Shown here piece after piece: positions 55,056-64,000 of a DNA stretch of 64,000 bases. The DNA comes from Calditrichia bacterium (lineage in GTDB: Bacteria > Calditrichota > Calditrichia > Calditrichales > J004). A program made the position numbers and the translations under genes. The notes beneath the pieces are model-generated. The model was not told where the DNA came from. It saw only the letters and a program-made list of their open reading frames with translations, and searched no databases. Every line of letters starts with the position of its first letter. Position 1 is the first letter of the stretch. The DNA is taken from positions 372,001 to 436,000 of the forward strand of contig JACKAO010000003.1 in assembly GCA_020635035.1 (NCBI GenBank), read 5' to 3'.

Positions 55056-56483
55056 CTAATGCTGCTCCGGACGTTTCATGGTTTCTTCAAACCATTTCGA
55101 AGTATGAGAACGAACCATCTGTACAAGACAGATGTGTGCAATAAAAGATGTCGGGTTTTTAAGCGAATTCTCATAAAGATTTATTAAAGCGTTGCTGTAT
55201 TTATCGAGATAGATACTGTCAATCTGGGTCGGATCACCGAGTACAATCAGCTTTGTATCTTCACCAAGCCGTGTACCAAGTGTACGCATTTGGAAAGGAT
55301 TGGCATTTTGAGCTTCATCAAAAATGACAAAAGAATTTGCAAGGTCTGCGCCACGAACATCCGCAAGGTTCATCATTTCAATTACACCGGAATCGAGTAA
55401 TTTTTTCCAGCCTTCTTCTGTGTCATTGGTGTTTGTAAATTGCCTGAGTTTATCAATAAAGGGGCGCATTTTAGGAATCAGCTTACGCTTTACCGAACCT
55501 GGTAAAAAGCCAATATCTTCTCCAAGCCTGCTTTTGGTTACAATAGGCTTTATCAACTTTATTGAATCATATCTTCTTTCTTTAAAAACTTTTTCCAATG
55601 CCGCCGCCATAGCAATATGTGTTTTCCCTGTTCCGGCCCTCCCGATTATTATCTGAATCCGAATATCATCATCAAGAGCCTGAGCCATGCAAACAGCCTG
55701 TTCAAAATTGTGCTGAAATTGTTCCTGATTTAAAACTTTGGGATATGTATCCAGTACTTTAGTGGAAAAATAATCATGGTATCGCAGGCGGTCTGTTTTT
55801 CGAAGGCCTAATCCAAATAAATTATTTGAAGGATCAAAAAGAGCAACCCCTTCATTTTCGTTCAGTTGCCATTTTTTTCGGTATTGAACAGTCCATTCCC
55901 CTTCATTTTTAGATTTGAAAATTTTGTTAATTTCATCTTCTTCCAGCATAATCTGTTTTAATGGCTGGAAGAAGCTGGAAAGGTATTCTTCCGAAATTTT
56001 ATCATGCAGATAATCTTCAGAATCTATTCCCAACGCTTGTGCTTTGATCCTAAGATTCCTGTCCTTGGTTACTAAAATAAAACTCCGATTCGAATATTTT
56101 TCTTTTAAACCGATAATCTGTGATAACATGGCATTGTCTTTATAGCTTAAACTAAGCTCAGCGGGAAAATTTTTTGATAAAAGACCACTAATGAAAAAGA
56201 GTGTTCCTTTTTTGCCATTTGGGATTAAAATACCCTGTTCAAGTATTTCTGTCCGGTCAATAAGTTGTTCCAGCTTGTTTGATATATCGCGGGCATTATA
56301 GCCAATTCCGGGATCATTTTTCTTTGCATCAATTTCTTCGATTGCCAGAAGTGAGATTAAAACAATGTGCTCATCAAACCTGAAAATGGCAGAAGGATCA
56401 TGAAGCAGTACATTTGTATCAAGTACATAGATAATTCGCTGATCATCATTTTTTAAAAGTTCAACATTAGGATTATTAAGCAT
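55056..56483 (-). CDS. PIN-PhoH fusion ATPase (PhoH2-like)
   Basis: A 475-residue protein with an N-terminal PIN ribonuclease domain (residues 15-150). It shows the acidic residues in VLDTNVLLHDP, EEIDAKK and LVTKDRNLRIKA. A PhoH-type ATPase domain (about 225-465) follows, with Walker A GRAGTGKT and the Walker B segment FVIFDEAQNA. PIN-PhoH proteins (PhoH2, YlaK) are RNA helicase-nucleases; PIN cuts RNA, and PhoH supplies ATP-driven unwinding. The ATG has a strong ribosome site (GGAG). It is followed at three bases by mutY and faces an acidic exported protein gene divergently. Confidence 0.93.
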   Translation of the reverse strand: MLNNPNVELLKNDDQRIIYVLDTNVLLHDPSAIFRFDEHIVLISLLAIEEIDAKKNDPGIGYNARDISNKLEQLIDRTEILEQGILIPNGKKGTLFFISGLLSKNFPAELSLSYKDNAMLSQIIGLKEKYSNRSFILVTKDRNLRIKAQALGIDSEDYLHDKISEEYLSSFFQPLKQIMLEEDEINKIFKSKNEGEWTVQYRKKWQLNENEGVALFDPSNNLFGLGLRKTDRLRYHDYFSTKVLDTYPKVLNQEQFQHNFEQAVCMAQALDDDIRIQIIIGRAGTGKTHIAMAAALEKVFKERRYDSIKLIKPIVTKSRLGEDIGFLPGSVKRKLIPKMRPFIDKLRQFTNTNDTEEGWKKLLDSGVIEMMNLADVRGADLANSFVIFDEAQNANPFQMRTLGTRLGEDTKLIVLGDPTQIDSIYLDKYSNALINLYENSLKNPTSFIAHICLVQMVRSHTSKWFEETMKRPEQH

Positions 56484-56720
56484 TTTATCTCCGGATAGCT
56501 TCCAAAACTAAAAGACTATGTTATAAATATTTATTTTCGATTGCATAAGCGTAAATTTTTAATTAATTATTTCTGACTATAACAGAATATTGCAACAAAC
56601 CATATCTTGCAATCGTAATTTTATTTAATTTTAAATGTTGTTTTTTGATCCCGGGAAGCAGTAGTTATGAATAATCTTAAAATGACATGCAAAATTTAGA
56701 TTTTCAGTCAAGGAGGTTCA

Positions 56721-57338
56721 ATGAATTTAATTAAAATTAGTATAATAATCTTTGTATTTGCCTTGTATGGCTTTGTACTGGCAGATGATGGATTAAAAGA
56801 GAATTTTTCCAAAGTGCAGATGAATATTAACGAAGATAATTATATCATTTTTGAAGAAGAATGCCTTATTGTCTGCAACCGTGAAACAGATGAATATCTT
56901 GTTGAAATTACACCTGAAAATGAGTTATATATTAGAAGCCGCAAGATAAGTCTTAGCAATGAAGAACGCGAACTGGTCCGTGACTATTATCTTGCCCAGC
57001 GCACTCTGTTTTCAAATAGAAACAGTATCGGGGCCAAAGGAATACACATCGGTATTGAGAGTGCAAAACTTGCCGCAAAAGCAGTAGGAGGCGCAATCGG
57101 GTTGGTAGCATCCGGTTTTGATGAAAAAGTAGAAGCAGAATTTGAGCAGGAAATGGAAAATGAATCGCGTAAAATTGAATATCATGCAGAACGCATCGAA
57201 ATGGATGCTGACGAAATGGAAGATAATATTGACGAATTAAACCGCATTGAGCATGATTTAAGCTTAAAGATTACTGATCTTGATAATATAAATTTAAGGA
57301 TTGTTGAAGAAGAGCTTGGTAATATTACTTTAGACTGA
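56721..57338 (+). CDS. Acidic exported protein, DUF2884-like
   Basis: A 205-residue protein with a signal peptide cleaved near FVLAD and an excellent ribosome site (AAGGAGG six bases before the ATG). The first part is a small beta region (LIVCNRETDEYLVEITPEN, ELYIRSRKISLS). A glycine/alanine-rich amphipathic stretch (AKLAAKAVGGAIGLVASGF) and a highly acidic helical C-terminus (EFEQEMENESRKIEYHAER) follow. The N-terminal layout and GxKIxLSxEE-like segment resemble DUF2884/YggN-type periplasmic proteins, but this is by eye. No function is established. The upstream PIN-PhoH gene is divergent. Confidence 0.65.
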   Translation: MNLIKISIIIFVFALYGFVLADDGLKENFSKVQMNINEDNYIIFEEECLIVCNRETDEYLVEITPENELYIRSRKISLSNEERELVRDYYLAQRTLFSNRNSIGAKGIHIGIESAKLAAKAVGGAIGLVASGFDEKVEAEFEQEMENESRKIEYHAERIEMDADEMEDNIDELNRIEHDLSLKITDLDNINLRIVEEELGNITLD

Positions 57339-57451
57339 TACTTTATTAAACCGGTATAAAGTTTGTAGATTCCAGTTTATTTTGATTCCTGATAAACACA
57401 GAGTAAATTACGCCTTATTTTTTAAATCAACCTATTCATTGGAAAAATATT

Positions 57452-58510
57452 ATGGATACAATTCTTAAGGAAGACATTGTCTATTGTGATGCAATGCTTC
57501 CAAAAGTATCTCGGACATTTGCTCCAACAATTCGCATGCTGCCTGCCGGTTTAAATACTATAGTAACCGTGGCTTACCTTTTATGCCGAATTGCTGATAC
57601 GGTTGAAGACAGTGCCGGACTGTCGATTGATAATAAAAAAGATTTGCTGCAGGACTATATTTCAATTTTTAAATCCAAAAATAACACAAAAGCATTAAAT
57701 CATTTTATGAGTGGTGTAAAGGTTTTGCCAACTGAGACAGATGATGACCTGCTTACTCACAATCTGCCCCGTGTAATAAATGTTTATAACAGTTTTTCAC
57801 CCATTTTCAAAAAGCACATCGGACTTTGGGTTGTAGAAATGTCGCTGGGAATGCGTAAATATGCCCAGGCCGCTGTCCGGAAAAAGTTTTCTTTTCTTGG
57901 TACGATGAAAGAACTGGATGAATACATGTATTATGTAGCCGGTACAGTTGGTTACCTGCTTACTGAGCTTTTTTCATTCTATTCCAAACGCATAACTCCG
58001 CCAATAAAGAATAAACTAAATCTGTTAGCGGAATCTTTTGGAAAAGGTTTACAGATGGTTAACATTATCCGTGATATGACTTCAGATTTGCATCGCGGCC
58101 AGTCTTACATCCCCGAAGAATTACTTGTAAAATATAACCTTGACCGCAAAACCATTTTTGAAAAACAAAACGCCGACCGGGCACAACAACTCTTTTCTGA
58201 GCTTATTCAGAATGCCCTTGATCATCTTGATAAAGCTATAGATTATATCATGCTTTTACCAAAAGAAGAAAAGGGAATTCGTATGTTTTGCATGTTACCT
58301 GTATTTTGGGCTTTACGTACACTGCAAAAAATACAACAGAATACCCTGGCTTTATTGGATCAGGAAAAAATCAAAGTTTCCAAACGAATGATTAAGAATG
58401 AATACTATCTGGCATTGATTAATATTTACTCAAACCGGCTTACCCGCTGGCATTATCAGCGGATAAAAAGTTCATTCAATATTCCTGTTCTTGAAGCGGT
58501 TAATTATTGA
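57452..58510 (+). CDS. Squalene/phytoene synthase-family protein
   Basis: A 352-residue all-helical protein. The first aspartate-rich motif is intact (CRIADTVEDSAG). The second reads NIIRDMTSDLHRGQSYIPEE, where a typical D-x-x-E-D is D-M-T-S-D and the arginine of GR-x-Y is Gln. Surrounding segments (RTFAPTIRMLPAGL, YYVAGTVGYLL, GKGLQMVNIIRD) fit the family, which condenses two prenyl diphosphates head-to-head to make squalene or carotenoid/hopanoid precursors. The first motif is of the squalene-synthase DTVED kind. The second-motif change removes one metal-binding acid, so activity should be checked. No other isoprenoid genes are near. Confidence 0.85.
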   Translation: MDTILKEDIVYCDAMLPKVSRTFAPTIRMLPAGLNTIVTVAYLLCRIADTVEDSAGLSIDNKKDLLQDYISIFKSKNNTKALNHFMSGVKVLPTETDDDLLTHNLPRVINVYNSFSPIFKKHIGLWVVEMSLGMRKYAQAAVRKKFSFLGTMKELDEYMYYVAGTVGYLLTELFSFYSKRITPPIKNKLNLLAESFGKGLQMVNIIRDMTSDLHRGQSYIPEELLVKYNLDRKTIFEKQNADRAQQLFSELIQNALDHLDKAIDYIMLLPKEEKGIRMFCMLPVFWALRTLQKIQQNTLALLDQEKIKVSKRMIKNEYYLALINIYSNRLTRWHYQRIKSSFNIPVLEAVNY

Positions 58511-58619
58511 CTTATTCTTTTTATTTTTTCAGGCTCCTAAATTTTTCGTAAAAACATCCCATTGATATTTTGCAGAGTTTTTTCTATTTCAGTAACTTTT
58601 CATCTGCTTGATTTATTTT

Positions 58620-58624
58620 AAGGA
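58620..58624 (+). promoter_or_regulatory. Ribosome-binding site suggesting a CTG start
   Basis: AAGGA lies eight bases before a CTG at 58633. The next in-frame start-like codon, TTG at 58660, has no such site. Confidence 0.5.
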
Positions 58625-58632
58625 AAAAGACA

Positions 58633-60042
58633 CTGGAAATAATTGAAAAAAACACAGATTTGTATTTCTATCTCAAGTCACTGTTAGCTGAAAATATTGA
58701 TGTTTTTCTTAATGCAGAAGAAGAACCACAAACCATACGAATAAATACACTTAAAAAAAGTTATCCTGATCTTCTTGATAAAATCAGAACTAATACAAAT
58801 TTTGAATCCCTGCCTTTCTCAAATATTGGGTTTACAATTAATGATTCGACCAAACTTAGCCAAAGCATGGATTTCTTTAAAGGCGATTTTGCCTTTCAGG
58901 GAGCATCTTCCCAAATCCCGCCAATTGTACTTAATCCAGGGCCAGGTGATCGTGTACTGGATATCGCAGCTGCGCCCGGTTCAAAATCAACACAGATAGC
59001 TGCAATGATGCAAAATAAAGGCATCTTAATCGTAAACGATGCCAGCCTTAGCCGGATGCAGGCATTAAACAGCAATACCCAAAAAGCCGGTATGATAAAT
59101 CATTGTATTTATTATCGGCCGGGAGAACGTTTAGGCAGATTATTCCCTGAATATTTTGACAAAGTTCTGGTAGACACACCTTGTACAGGATTAGGAACCT
59201 TAGCTAATCACCGGGAAATTTTAAGCTGGTGGAATACTGCAAAGCTGCAGAAGCTGAATTATATGCAACATCAACTTCTGGTTTCAGCAATAAAAAGCGC
59301 CAAAGTTGGTGCAGAAATTGTCTATTCAACCTGCTCAATAGCACCGGAAGAGAATGAGCTGGTTCTCGATAATGTCATTAAAAAATATCCCGTAGAAATG
59401 GAACCTTTTGACATTCCCGGACTTGGTAATCTGGATGAAGGCATGACATTGTATAAAAATCAAAAACTTCATCCGTCTTTGCGCAATACACGAAGAGTTT
59501 GGCCACATAAACACGGTATGGAAGGATTTTTTATTGCGCGTCTTAGAAAAACTTCAAAATATGTAAACAGTATTCCGTTAATAACAGAAAATATAGAAAC
59601 AATAAATTCACAAGATGAAACGCTCAGAAATATTCTTGCAAGAATTTCGGATGATTGGGGAATAGAAAACGGATTCTGGGATAGTTATAATTATATAAAA
59701 ACAAGTGATCGTGTCTGGCTTTTCAACAACCAGGTTAATACAATTGTAAAAGAAGGGTTTACCAACGGTGGCTTGTTGCTGGCAGATGAGAAGCTGCAGC
59801 TCTGGAAGTTGTCGCATCAGGCAATAAGGTTTTTAGGCAAGCTGATTAAGAAACGACGTATTAGTTTGCCGGAAGATGACCTATACAAAATTTTTGCAAC
59901 AAACGAGTGTCCAAACAGAGATGGCCTTAATGGATATTATGCTCTCGAATTAAAAGGAGAACCATCAGCAGTGATTTATGCTCATGAAGATAAAATCCGA
60001 ATTAAACTGGGTCAGGTATTTAATTATAATTACCGATTGTAA
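58633..60042 (+). CDS. RsmF/NOL1-type rRNA cytosine-5 methyltransferase with non-ATG start
   Basis: About 469 residues if translation begins at the CTG at 58633, or 460 from the TTG at 58660. There is no in-frame ATG between the stop at 58609 and the conserved IRINTLK segment. The SAM site is DIAAAPGSKSTQ, the catalytic cysteine pair lies in DTPCTG and STCSIAPEENE, and GMEGFFIARL ends the methyltransferase core. A C-terminal PUA-like domain (about 310-460) is present, as in RsmF. Such enzymes methylate C5 of cytosine in 16S rRNA; the exact position is not predictable. The CTG start has a ribosome site at the right distance. Confidence 0.88.
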   Translation: MEIIEKNTDLYFYLKSLLAENIDVFLNAEEEPQTIRINTLKKSYPDLLDKIRTNTNFESLPFSNIGFTINDSTKLSQSMDFFKGDFAFQGASSQIPPIVLNPGPGDRVLDIAAAPGSKSTQIAAMMQNKGILIVNDASLSRMQALNSNTQKAGMINHCIYYRPGERLGRLFPEYFDKVLVDTPCTGLGTLANHREILSWWNTAKLQKLNYMQHQLLVSAIKSAKVGAEIVYSTCSIAPEENELVLDNVIKKYPVEMEPFDIPGLGNLDEGMTLYKNQKLHPSLRNTRRVWPHKHGMEGFFIARLRKTSKYVNSIPLITENIETINSQDETLRNILARISDDWGIENGFWDSYNYIKTSDRVWLFNNQVNTIVKEGFTNGGLLLADEKLQLWKLSHQAIRFLGKLIKKRRISLPEDDLYKIFATNECPNRDGLNGYYALELKGEPSAVIYAHEDKIRIKLGQVFNYNYRL

Positions 60043-60156
60043 CCTTGAATAAAAAAAGTTTTGAATTTGTTTGAAAACATATGTGATATTCTTATAAGCT
60101 TTTTAAGGATTTGCTAATTTTTTCCGAAATCAAAAGTGGTCAATTTAGGTTGTTTT

Positions 60157-60552
60157 ATGAAAATTTTAATTGTAGATGATACTGCACTTAATGCCAGAAT
60201 TATGTCAAATATTCTTTCAGAATATGCTGAATGTCATGTTGTACAATCAGGGTTTGCAGCTATCGATAAGGTCGAAGAATCATTTACAACACAGGAATTG
60301 TATGATATTATTTTCATGGATATCATGATGCCTGAGATGGATGGCATTCAATGCGTAGAAAAGATCCGGGAATTCGAAAAAAACAATGGAATAAAAGCAA
60401 GCATCATATACATGGTAACCGCTTTAAAAGAAGATGCATATGTTAAACGCAGTCTGAGAGCCGGCTGTAACGGCTACATTCTAAAACCCGTTGAAAAATA
60501 CTCTTTGATTAGTCAGTTGAGAAAAGCGGGTTTCTCTGTTACCAAAAGATAA
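60157..60552 (+). CDS. Stand-alone response-regulator receiver domain
   Basis: A 131-residue CheY-like protein with no output domain. Acidic pocket: Asp-Asp in LIVDDTALN. Phosphorylation site: the aspartate in FMDIMMPEMDGI near residue 54. Switch Thr is in MVTALKED and the conserved Lys is in YILKPVEK. I chose the ATG at 60157 with AGG at seven bases; a GTG at 60136 would add seven residues. With no kinase nearby, the partner is unknown. It may feed the cyclic di-GMP or partner-switch systems elsewhere in the window, but nothing here shows that. Confidence 0.93.
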   Translation: MKILIVDDTALNARIMSNILSEYAECHVVQSGFAAIDKVEESFTTQELYDIIFMDIMMPEMDGIQCVEKIREFEKNNGIKASIIYMVTALKEDAYVKRSLRAGCNGYILKPVEKYSLISQLRKAGFSVTKR

Positions 60553-60776
60553 AACTAATTATGTGCATATATGAATTCGTTAATTAACCTTTAAGTCATT
60601 CCGGTTTCCTGCAATCACATTGTGATAATATTTTATTTAAATCCTTTAAAACTGTATATTTGCGAACTGTATTTCAAAATATTTGTTTGAAATTTTCAGA
60701 TTAATTATATGAGCTTTAAATAATCCTTTTGTTTGTTGATTAACGGGAAGGGATTAAGAATTTGATGGAGTAATTG
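60553..60776. other. Intergenic region before valS
   Basis: This 224-base AT-rich gap has no gene. It lacks a T-box stem or specifier and the conserved T-box bulge sequence. A small dyad (ATCACA / TGTGAT near 60613-60625) is present with unknown meaning. The valS promoter probably lies here but cannot be fixed. Confidence 0.45.
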
Positions 60777-63461
60777 ATGTCCAGAGAAATTGCTAAAATT
60801 TATGATCCAAAAGTAGTTGAAGATAAATGGTACCAGGAATGGGAGAATAAGCATTATTTTCATGCCGATCCTGATTCCGGAAAGCCTCCTTTTGTAATTG
60901 TTATTCCACCGCCAAATGTGACGTCTATTCTGCACATGGGACATGCTTTCAATAATACCATTCAGGATATTTTAACCCGATATAAAAGAAAGACAGGATT
61001 TGAAGCTTTGTGGTTGCCGGGAACAGACCATGCAGGCATTGCCACACAGGCCGTGGTTGAACGGGATTTGCGTAGTAAAGAAAATAAAACCAGGCATGAC
61101 CTGGGACGCGAAAAATTTGTAGAACGTGTCTGGGAATGGAAAAAACTTCATGGCGATACAATTATCAATCAATTAAAAAATCTGGGCTGCTCGTGTGATT
61201 GGGAACGTGAACGTTTTACAATGGATGAAGGTCTTTCAACAGCGGTAATGCGTGTTTTTAAGGAATTATACGACAAAGGATTAATTTATCGCGGACAGCG
61301 AATTGTAAACTGGGATCCTGCTTCAGGAACAGCTTTATCTGATGATGAAGTTGATCACAAAGAAATTAATGGAAAGTTATATCATTTACGCTACAAATTT
61401 GAAAATTCTGAAGATTATATAGTTGTTGCAACAACCCGTCCGGAAACTCTGTTAGGGGATACAGCTGTAGCTGTTTCACCGGATGATGAAAATAAAAAAT
61501 CACTGATCGGGAGAAAGGTTGTCATTCCATTTGTAAACCGTGCTGTCGAAATTATTGCAGATAGCCATGTAGATAAGGAATTTGGTTCAGGTTATGTAAA
61601 AGTAACCCCGGCTCATGATCCAAATGATTTTGAAATGGGTAAAAGGCACCGCCTGGCAGAAGTAATCGTACTGGATAAGGATGGAAAAATACTCCCGGTT
61701 TGTCGAAAAGTAACCGGCAATAGTGAACTTACAGATGAGCTTGAGATTCCTGATCTACTTGCAGGACTTGATCGTTTTGATGCACGTAAAAAAATAATTT
61801 CCGAATTGCAGGAGATGGGACAACTCGAAAAAATTGAAGATCATGTCCATGCAGTAGGGCATAGTTATCGTTCTCATGTGCCAATTGAGCCATACCTTTC
61901 CGAGCAATGGTTTGTAAAAATGAAGCCCTTTGCTGAAAAAGCACTTGATGTACTGGAAAATGGCACAGTTAAATTTTACCCGCCGGGCAGGTTTGAAAAT
62001 ACATACCGGCATTGGATGGTCAATATTCGTGACTGGTGTATTTCACGGCAGTTATGGTGGGGGCATCGAATTCCTGTCTGGTATAATGAAGAAGGTGAAT
62101 ACAAGGTTAGCCTTGAAGACCCTTCAACAGAGAATGAAAAGTGGACACAGGATCCGGATGTACTGGATACCTGGTTCTCATCACAATTATGGCCGTTTTC
62201 TACGATGGGATGGCCCGATCAAACAAGTGACTTAAACTATTTTTATCCAACGACAACGCTGGTAACCGCGCCAGATATTATCTTCTTCTGGGTGGCCAGA
62301 ATGATTATGGCGGGTCTTGAGTTCATGGACGAAGTGCCCTTTAAAAATGTGTTTTTTAACGGGCTTGTTCGTGATGAACAGGGAAGAAAAATGAGTAAAT
62401 CACTGGGCAATGGTATTGATCCGCAGCAAATGGTTAAAAAATTCAGCGCGGATGCTGTTCGCTTTACCATGATAATGATGAGTGCTGAAGGTCAGGATTT
62501 AAATATCAGCGAAAAAAGTTTCGAGATGGGACGTAATTTTTCCAATAAAATCTGGAATGCTTTCCGTTTTCTAAGCATGAATCTTGAAGATGATTACTCA
62601 ACTAACTTTGAACCATACATGTCCCATTTTCAACTGGAAGACCATTGGATTCTCAGTCGTTTTAACTTCGCTCTACAGGAAGTTCAGCGTAATCTTGAAC
62701 AGTTCCGTTTTCATGATGCCATGGATATAGTGTATCATTTCTTCTGGGGTGATTATTGTGACTGGTATCTGGAAATGATAAAACCACGTTTGTATAAACC
62801 ACAAAAGCCAGAAGATAAAGTGACTGCTTTACGCCTGGCTTCATTTGTTATGAAACATAGTATGGAGCTGCTGCATCCGTTTATTCCGTTTATTACAGAA
62901 GAAATCTGGCAAAATTTTAAAAATGAAAATGAAGAAAGTATTGTGATATCCCAATGGTTAAAAGCCAATCCTGATTGGACAAATGCCCGGGCTGAGAAAG
63001 ATATTTTGTTTATACAGGAATCGATCGGCGCACTGCGTAACATGCGCAGTGAAATGGATGTACCTCCGGGGAAAGTTATGGATCTTTTTGTTTCGGTTCA
63101 GGACAGCGTTTTTAAACTGCTGGATGAAAATAAAATACATTTTCAATCGCTGGCAAAAATTGAACACATTCAAAAAACAAGTCCGGATTTTGATAAAAAA
63201 GATGCGGCGGCAATTGTAGTTCAGGGATCGGAATTCTTTGTTCCGCTTTCTGATTTGATTGACCGCGAAAAAGAAAAGGCGCGTTTGGAAAAAGAACTGA
63301 CTCGTCTGCAGAATCTGGAAGAAGGATTGGTTAAAAAGCTTGAAAATAAAAATTTTGTGGAACGTGCACCGCAGGTAGTGGTTGAAGGAGAACGTAATAA
63401 ACTAAACAGTATCCGGGAAAATTTGGAGAAAGTGAAACTTAATTATGAAAAATATGCCTGA
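60777..63461 (+). CDS. valS: Valine--tRNA ligase
   Basis: An 894-residue class I synthetase. The HIGH motif appears as NVTSILHMGHAFN and KMSKS as GRKMSKSLGNGIDP. The editing (CP1) domain has TTRPETLLGDTAVAV. The tryptophan-rich core DWCISRQLWWGHRIPVWY is present. An anticodon-binding helical domain and a C-terminal coiled coil (REKEKARLEKELTRL) complete it, as in bacterial ValRS. It charges tRNA-Val in the cytosol. I chose the ATG at 60777, six bases after GGAG; a TTG immediately before it is in frame. The next gene starts inside the last codons of valS. Confidence 0.97.
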   Translation: MSREIAKIYDPKVVEDKWYQEWENKHYFHADPDSGKPPFVIVIPPPNVTSILHMGHAFNNTIQDILTRYKRKTGFEALWLPGTDHAGIATQAVVERDLRSKENKTRHDLGREKFVERVWEWKKLHGDTIINQLKNLGCSCDWERERFTMDEGLSTAVMRVFKELYDKGLIYRGQRIVNWDPASGTALSDDEVDHKEINGKLYHLRYKFENSEDYIVVATTRPETLLGDTAVAVSPDDENKKSLIGRKVVIPFVNRAVEIIADSHVDKEFGSGYVKVTPAHDPNDFEMGKRHRLAEVIVLDKDGKILPVCRKVTGNSELTDELEIPDLLAGLDRFDARKKIISELQEMGQLEKIEDHVHAVGHSYRSHVPIEPYLSEQWFVKMKPFAEKALDVLENGTVKFYPPGRFENTYRHWMVNIRDWCISRQLWWGHRIPVWYNEEGEYKVSLEDPSTENEKWTQDPDVLDTWFSSQLWPFSTMGWPDQTSDLNYFYPTTTLVTAPDIIFFWVARMIMAGLEFMDEVPFKNVFFNGLVRDEQGRKMSKSLGNGIDPQQMVKKFSADAVRFTMIMMSAEGQDLNISEKSFEMGRNFSNKIWNAFRFLSMNLEDDYSTNFEPYMSHFQLEDHWILSRFNFALQEVQRNLEQFRFHDAMDIVYHFFWGDYCDWYLEMIKPRLYKPQKPEDKVTALRLASFVMKHSMELLHPFIPFITEEIWQNFKNENEESIVISQWLKANPDWTNARAEKDILFIQESIGALRNMRSEMDVPPGKVMDLFVSVQDSVFKLLDENKIHFQSLAKIEHIQKTSPDFDKKDAAAIVVQGSEFFVPLSDLIDREKEKARLEKELTRLQNLEEGLVKKLENKNFVERAPQVVVEGERNKLNSIRENLEKVKLNYEKYA

Positions 63462-64000
63462 TATTTTTAAAAGACATTCTTTTAAGCTGGTTTTTCTCCT
63501 CTTATTGGCGGTTTCTTTTGTGGCGGGACAGCAAAACACATCAATTACAGTTACCAACCAGAATATTGCTCTTGTTAAGGAAGAAAGGCAACTGGATTTG
63601 AATAAAGGATACCAGGAAATTATGCTGGAAGATATCCCTGTACAGATTATTCCCGCAAGTGTTTTGGTCGAAAGTGATTTTGACGTTCTGGAACAAAATT
63701 ATGAATACGATCTTATCAGTGTTGACAAAATGCTTGAGAAATCGTTGGAAAAAGAGATTATCATTGAGCACGCCGAACAGGGAAAAATTACCGGAAAACT
63801 TTTATCAGCAACAGCATCCAGTCTAATTATACAGAATATTGACGGAATTACCCAGGTCATCCCGCGCAATGATGAACAAAAAATTTCGCTAAAAGGTATC
63901 GCAGAAGAAAAACAACCATTTATTATAAGACCGGCTCTGAAATGGGATGTTGAAGCAGCCCAGAATAAAAAATATGACGCAATGATTTCATATCTCAGCA
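63445..64000 (+). CDS. DUF4139-domain exported protein, N-terminal fragment
   Basis: An open frame beginning with ATG at 63445 (or a second ATG at 63454), overlapping the valS stop by 17 or 8 bases, and running off the right edge of the window. It has a signal peptide (FKLVFLLLLAVSFVAGQQ). The N-terminal DUF4139-type pattern follows: SITVTNQNIALVKEERQLDL, GYQEIMLEDIPVQI, and LEQNYEYDLISVDKML. About 185 residues are visible; the main C-terminal barrel-like part of the family is missing. Such proteins are exported and of unknown function. The overlap suggests translation coupled to valS. Confidence 0.82.
   Translation, partial: MKNMPDIFKRHSFKLVFLLLLAVSFVAGQQNTSITVTNQNIALVKEERQLDLNKGYQEIMLEDIPVQIIPASVLVESDFDVLEQNYEYDLISVDKMLEKSLEKEIIIEHAEQGKITGKLLSATASSLIIQNIDGITQVIPRNDEQKISLKGIAEEKQPFIIRPALKWDVEAAQNKKYDAMISYLS

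Noticed and set aside
60613..60625. Dyad ATCACA/TGTGAT resembling a CRP/FNR-type operator
   Set aside because: The half-sites are inverted relative to the TGTGA-N6-TCACA order and too close together. It may be chance in AT-rich DNA.
60553..60776. Possible T-box leader upstream of valS
   Set aside because: No stem I specifier loop, conserved T-box bulge or terminator/antiterminator pair can be found in the 224 bases.

Overview
The window is a moderately AT-rich, gene-dense chromosomal segment from a Gram-negative (diderm) bacterium. Several features suggest the FCB side of the tree (Calditrichota, Marinimicrobia, Ignavibacteria and relatives), but none settles the phylum: a PorV/PorQ-type outer-membrane barrel, a giant secreted protein ending in a FlgD-like/type-A sorting domain of the kind used by type IX secretion, a patatin fused to POTRA and barrel domains, a DUF4159/DUF4175 pair, and three tandem SurA/PrsA-type prolyl isomerases. 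I see no rRNA, tRNA, CRISPR array, prophage or insertion sequence. 36 protein genes are supported; the first (GIY-YIG type) and the last (DUF4139 type) are cut by the window edges.

Layout. 1-12 kb is mostly minus-strand housekeeping: GIY-YIG protein, Nudix hydrolase, sterol desaturase-type hydroxylase (+), MscS channel, thioredoxin-like protein with a secreted partner, ABC-F ATPase, creatininase-family protein (+), then the clpC / pgi / fabV series separated by a strong hairpin terminator. 12-20.4 kb (+) holds a TPR protein, mfd and three exported prolyl isomerases closed by a terminator. 20.7-25.3 kb (+) is a signalling cluster: GAF-GGDEF cyclase, TPR protein with a conserved N-terminal domain, and a membrane GAF-HD-GYP phosphodiesterase.

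25.4-47.2 kb (+) is the most unusual part. A small exported protein is translationally coupled to a 5059-residue surface protein built from about 38 Ig-like modules in three successive repeat classes. It is followed by a PorV-type barrel fused to TPRs. Next comes an 1135-residue regulator that joins an RsbW-type anti-sigma kinase domain, a membrane sensor with HAMP, a SpoIIE-type PP2C phosphatase and transposase-like helix-turn-helix modules in one chain. Last is a STAS anti-sigma-antagonist whose C-terminus carries one of the same helix-turn-helix modules. The partner-switching kinase, phosphatase and antagonist are thus condensed into two adjacent genes, both with a putative nucleic-acid-binding tail.

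47.2-64 kb carries DUF4159 and DUF4175 proteins, a patatin/POTRA/barrel protein, mutY and a PIN-PhoH ATPase (minus), an acidic exported protein, a squalene/phytoene synthase-family enzyme, an RsmF-like rRNA methyltransferase with no usable ATG start, a stand-alone receiver, valS and the start of a DUF4139 protein. Gene calls rest on motifs read by eye from the translated sequence; family names come from general knowledge, not from a search.
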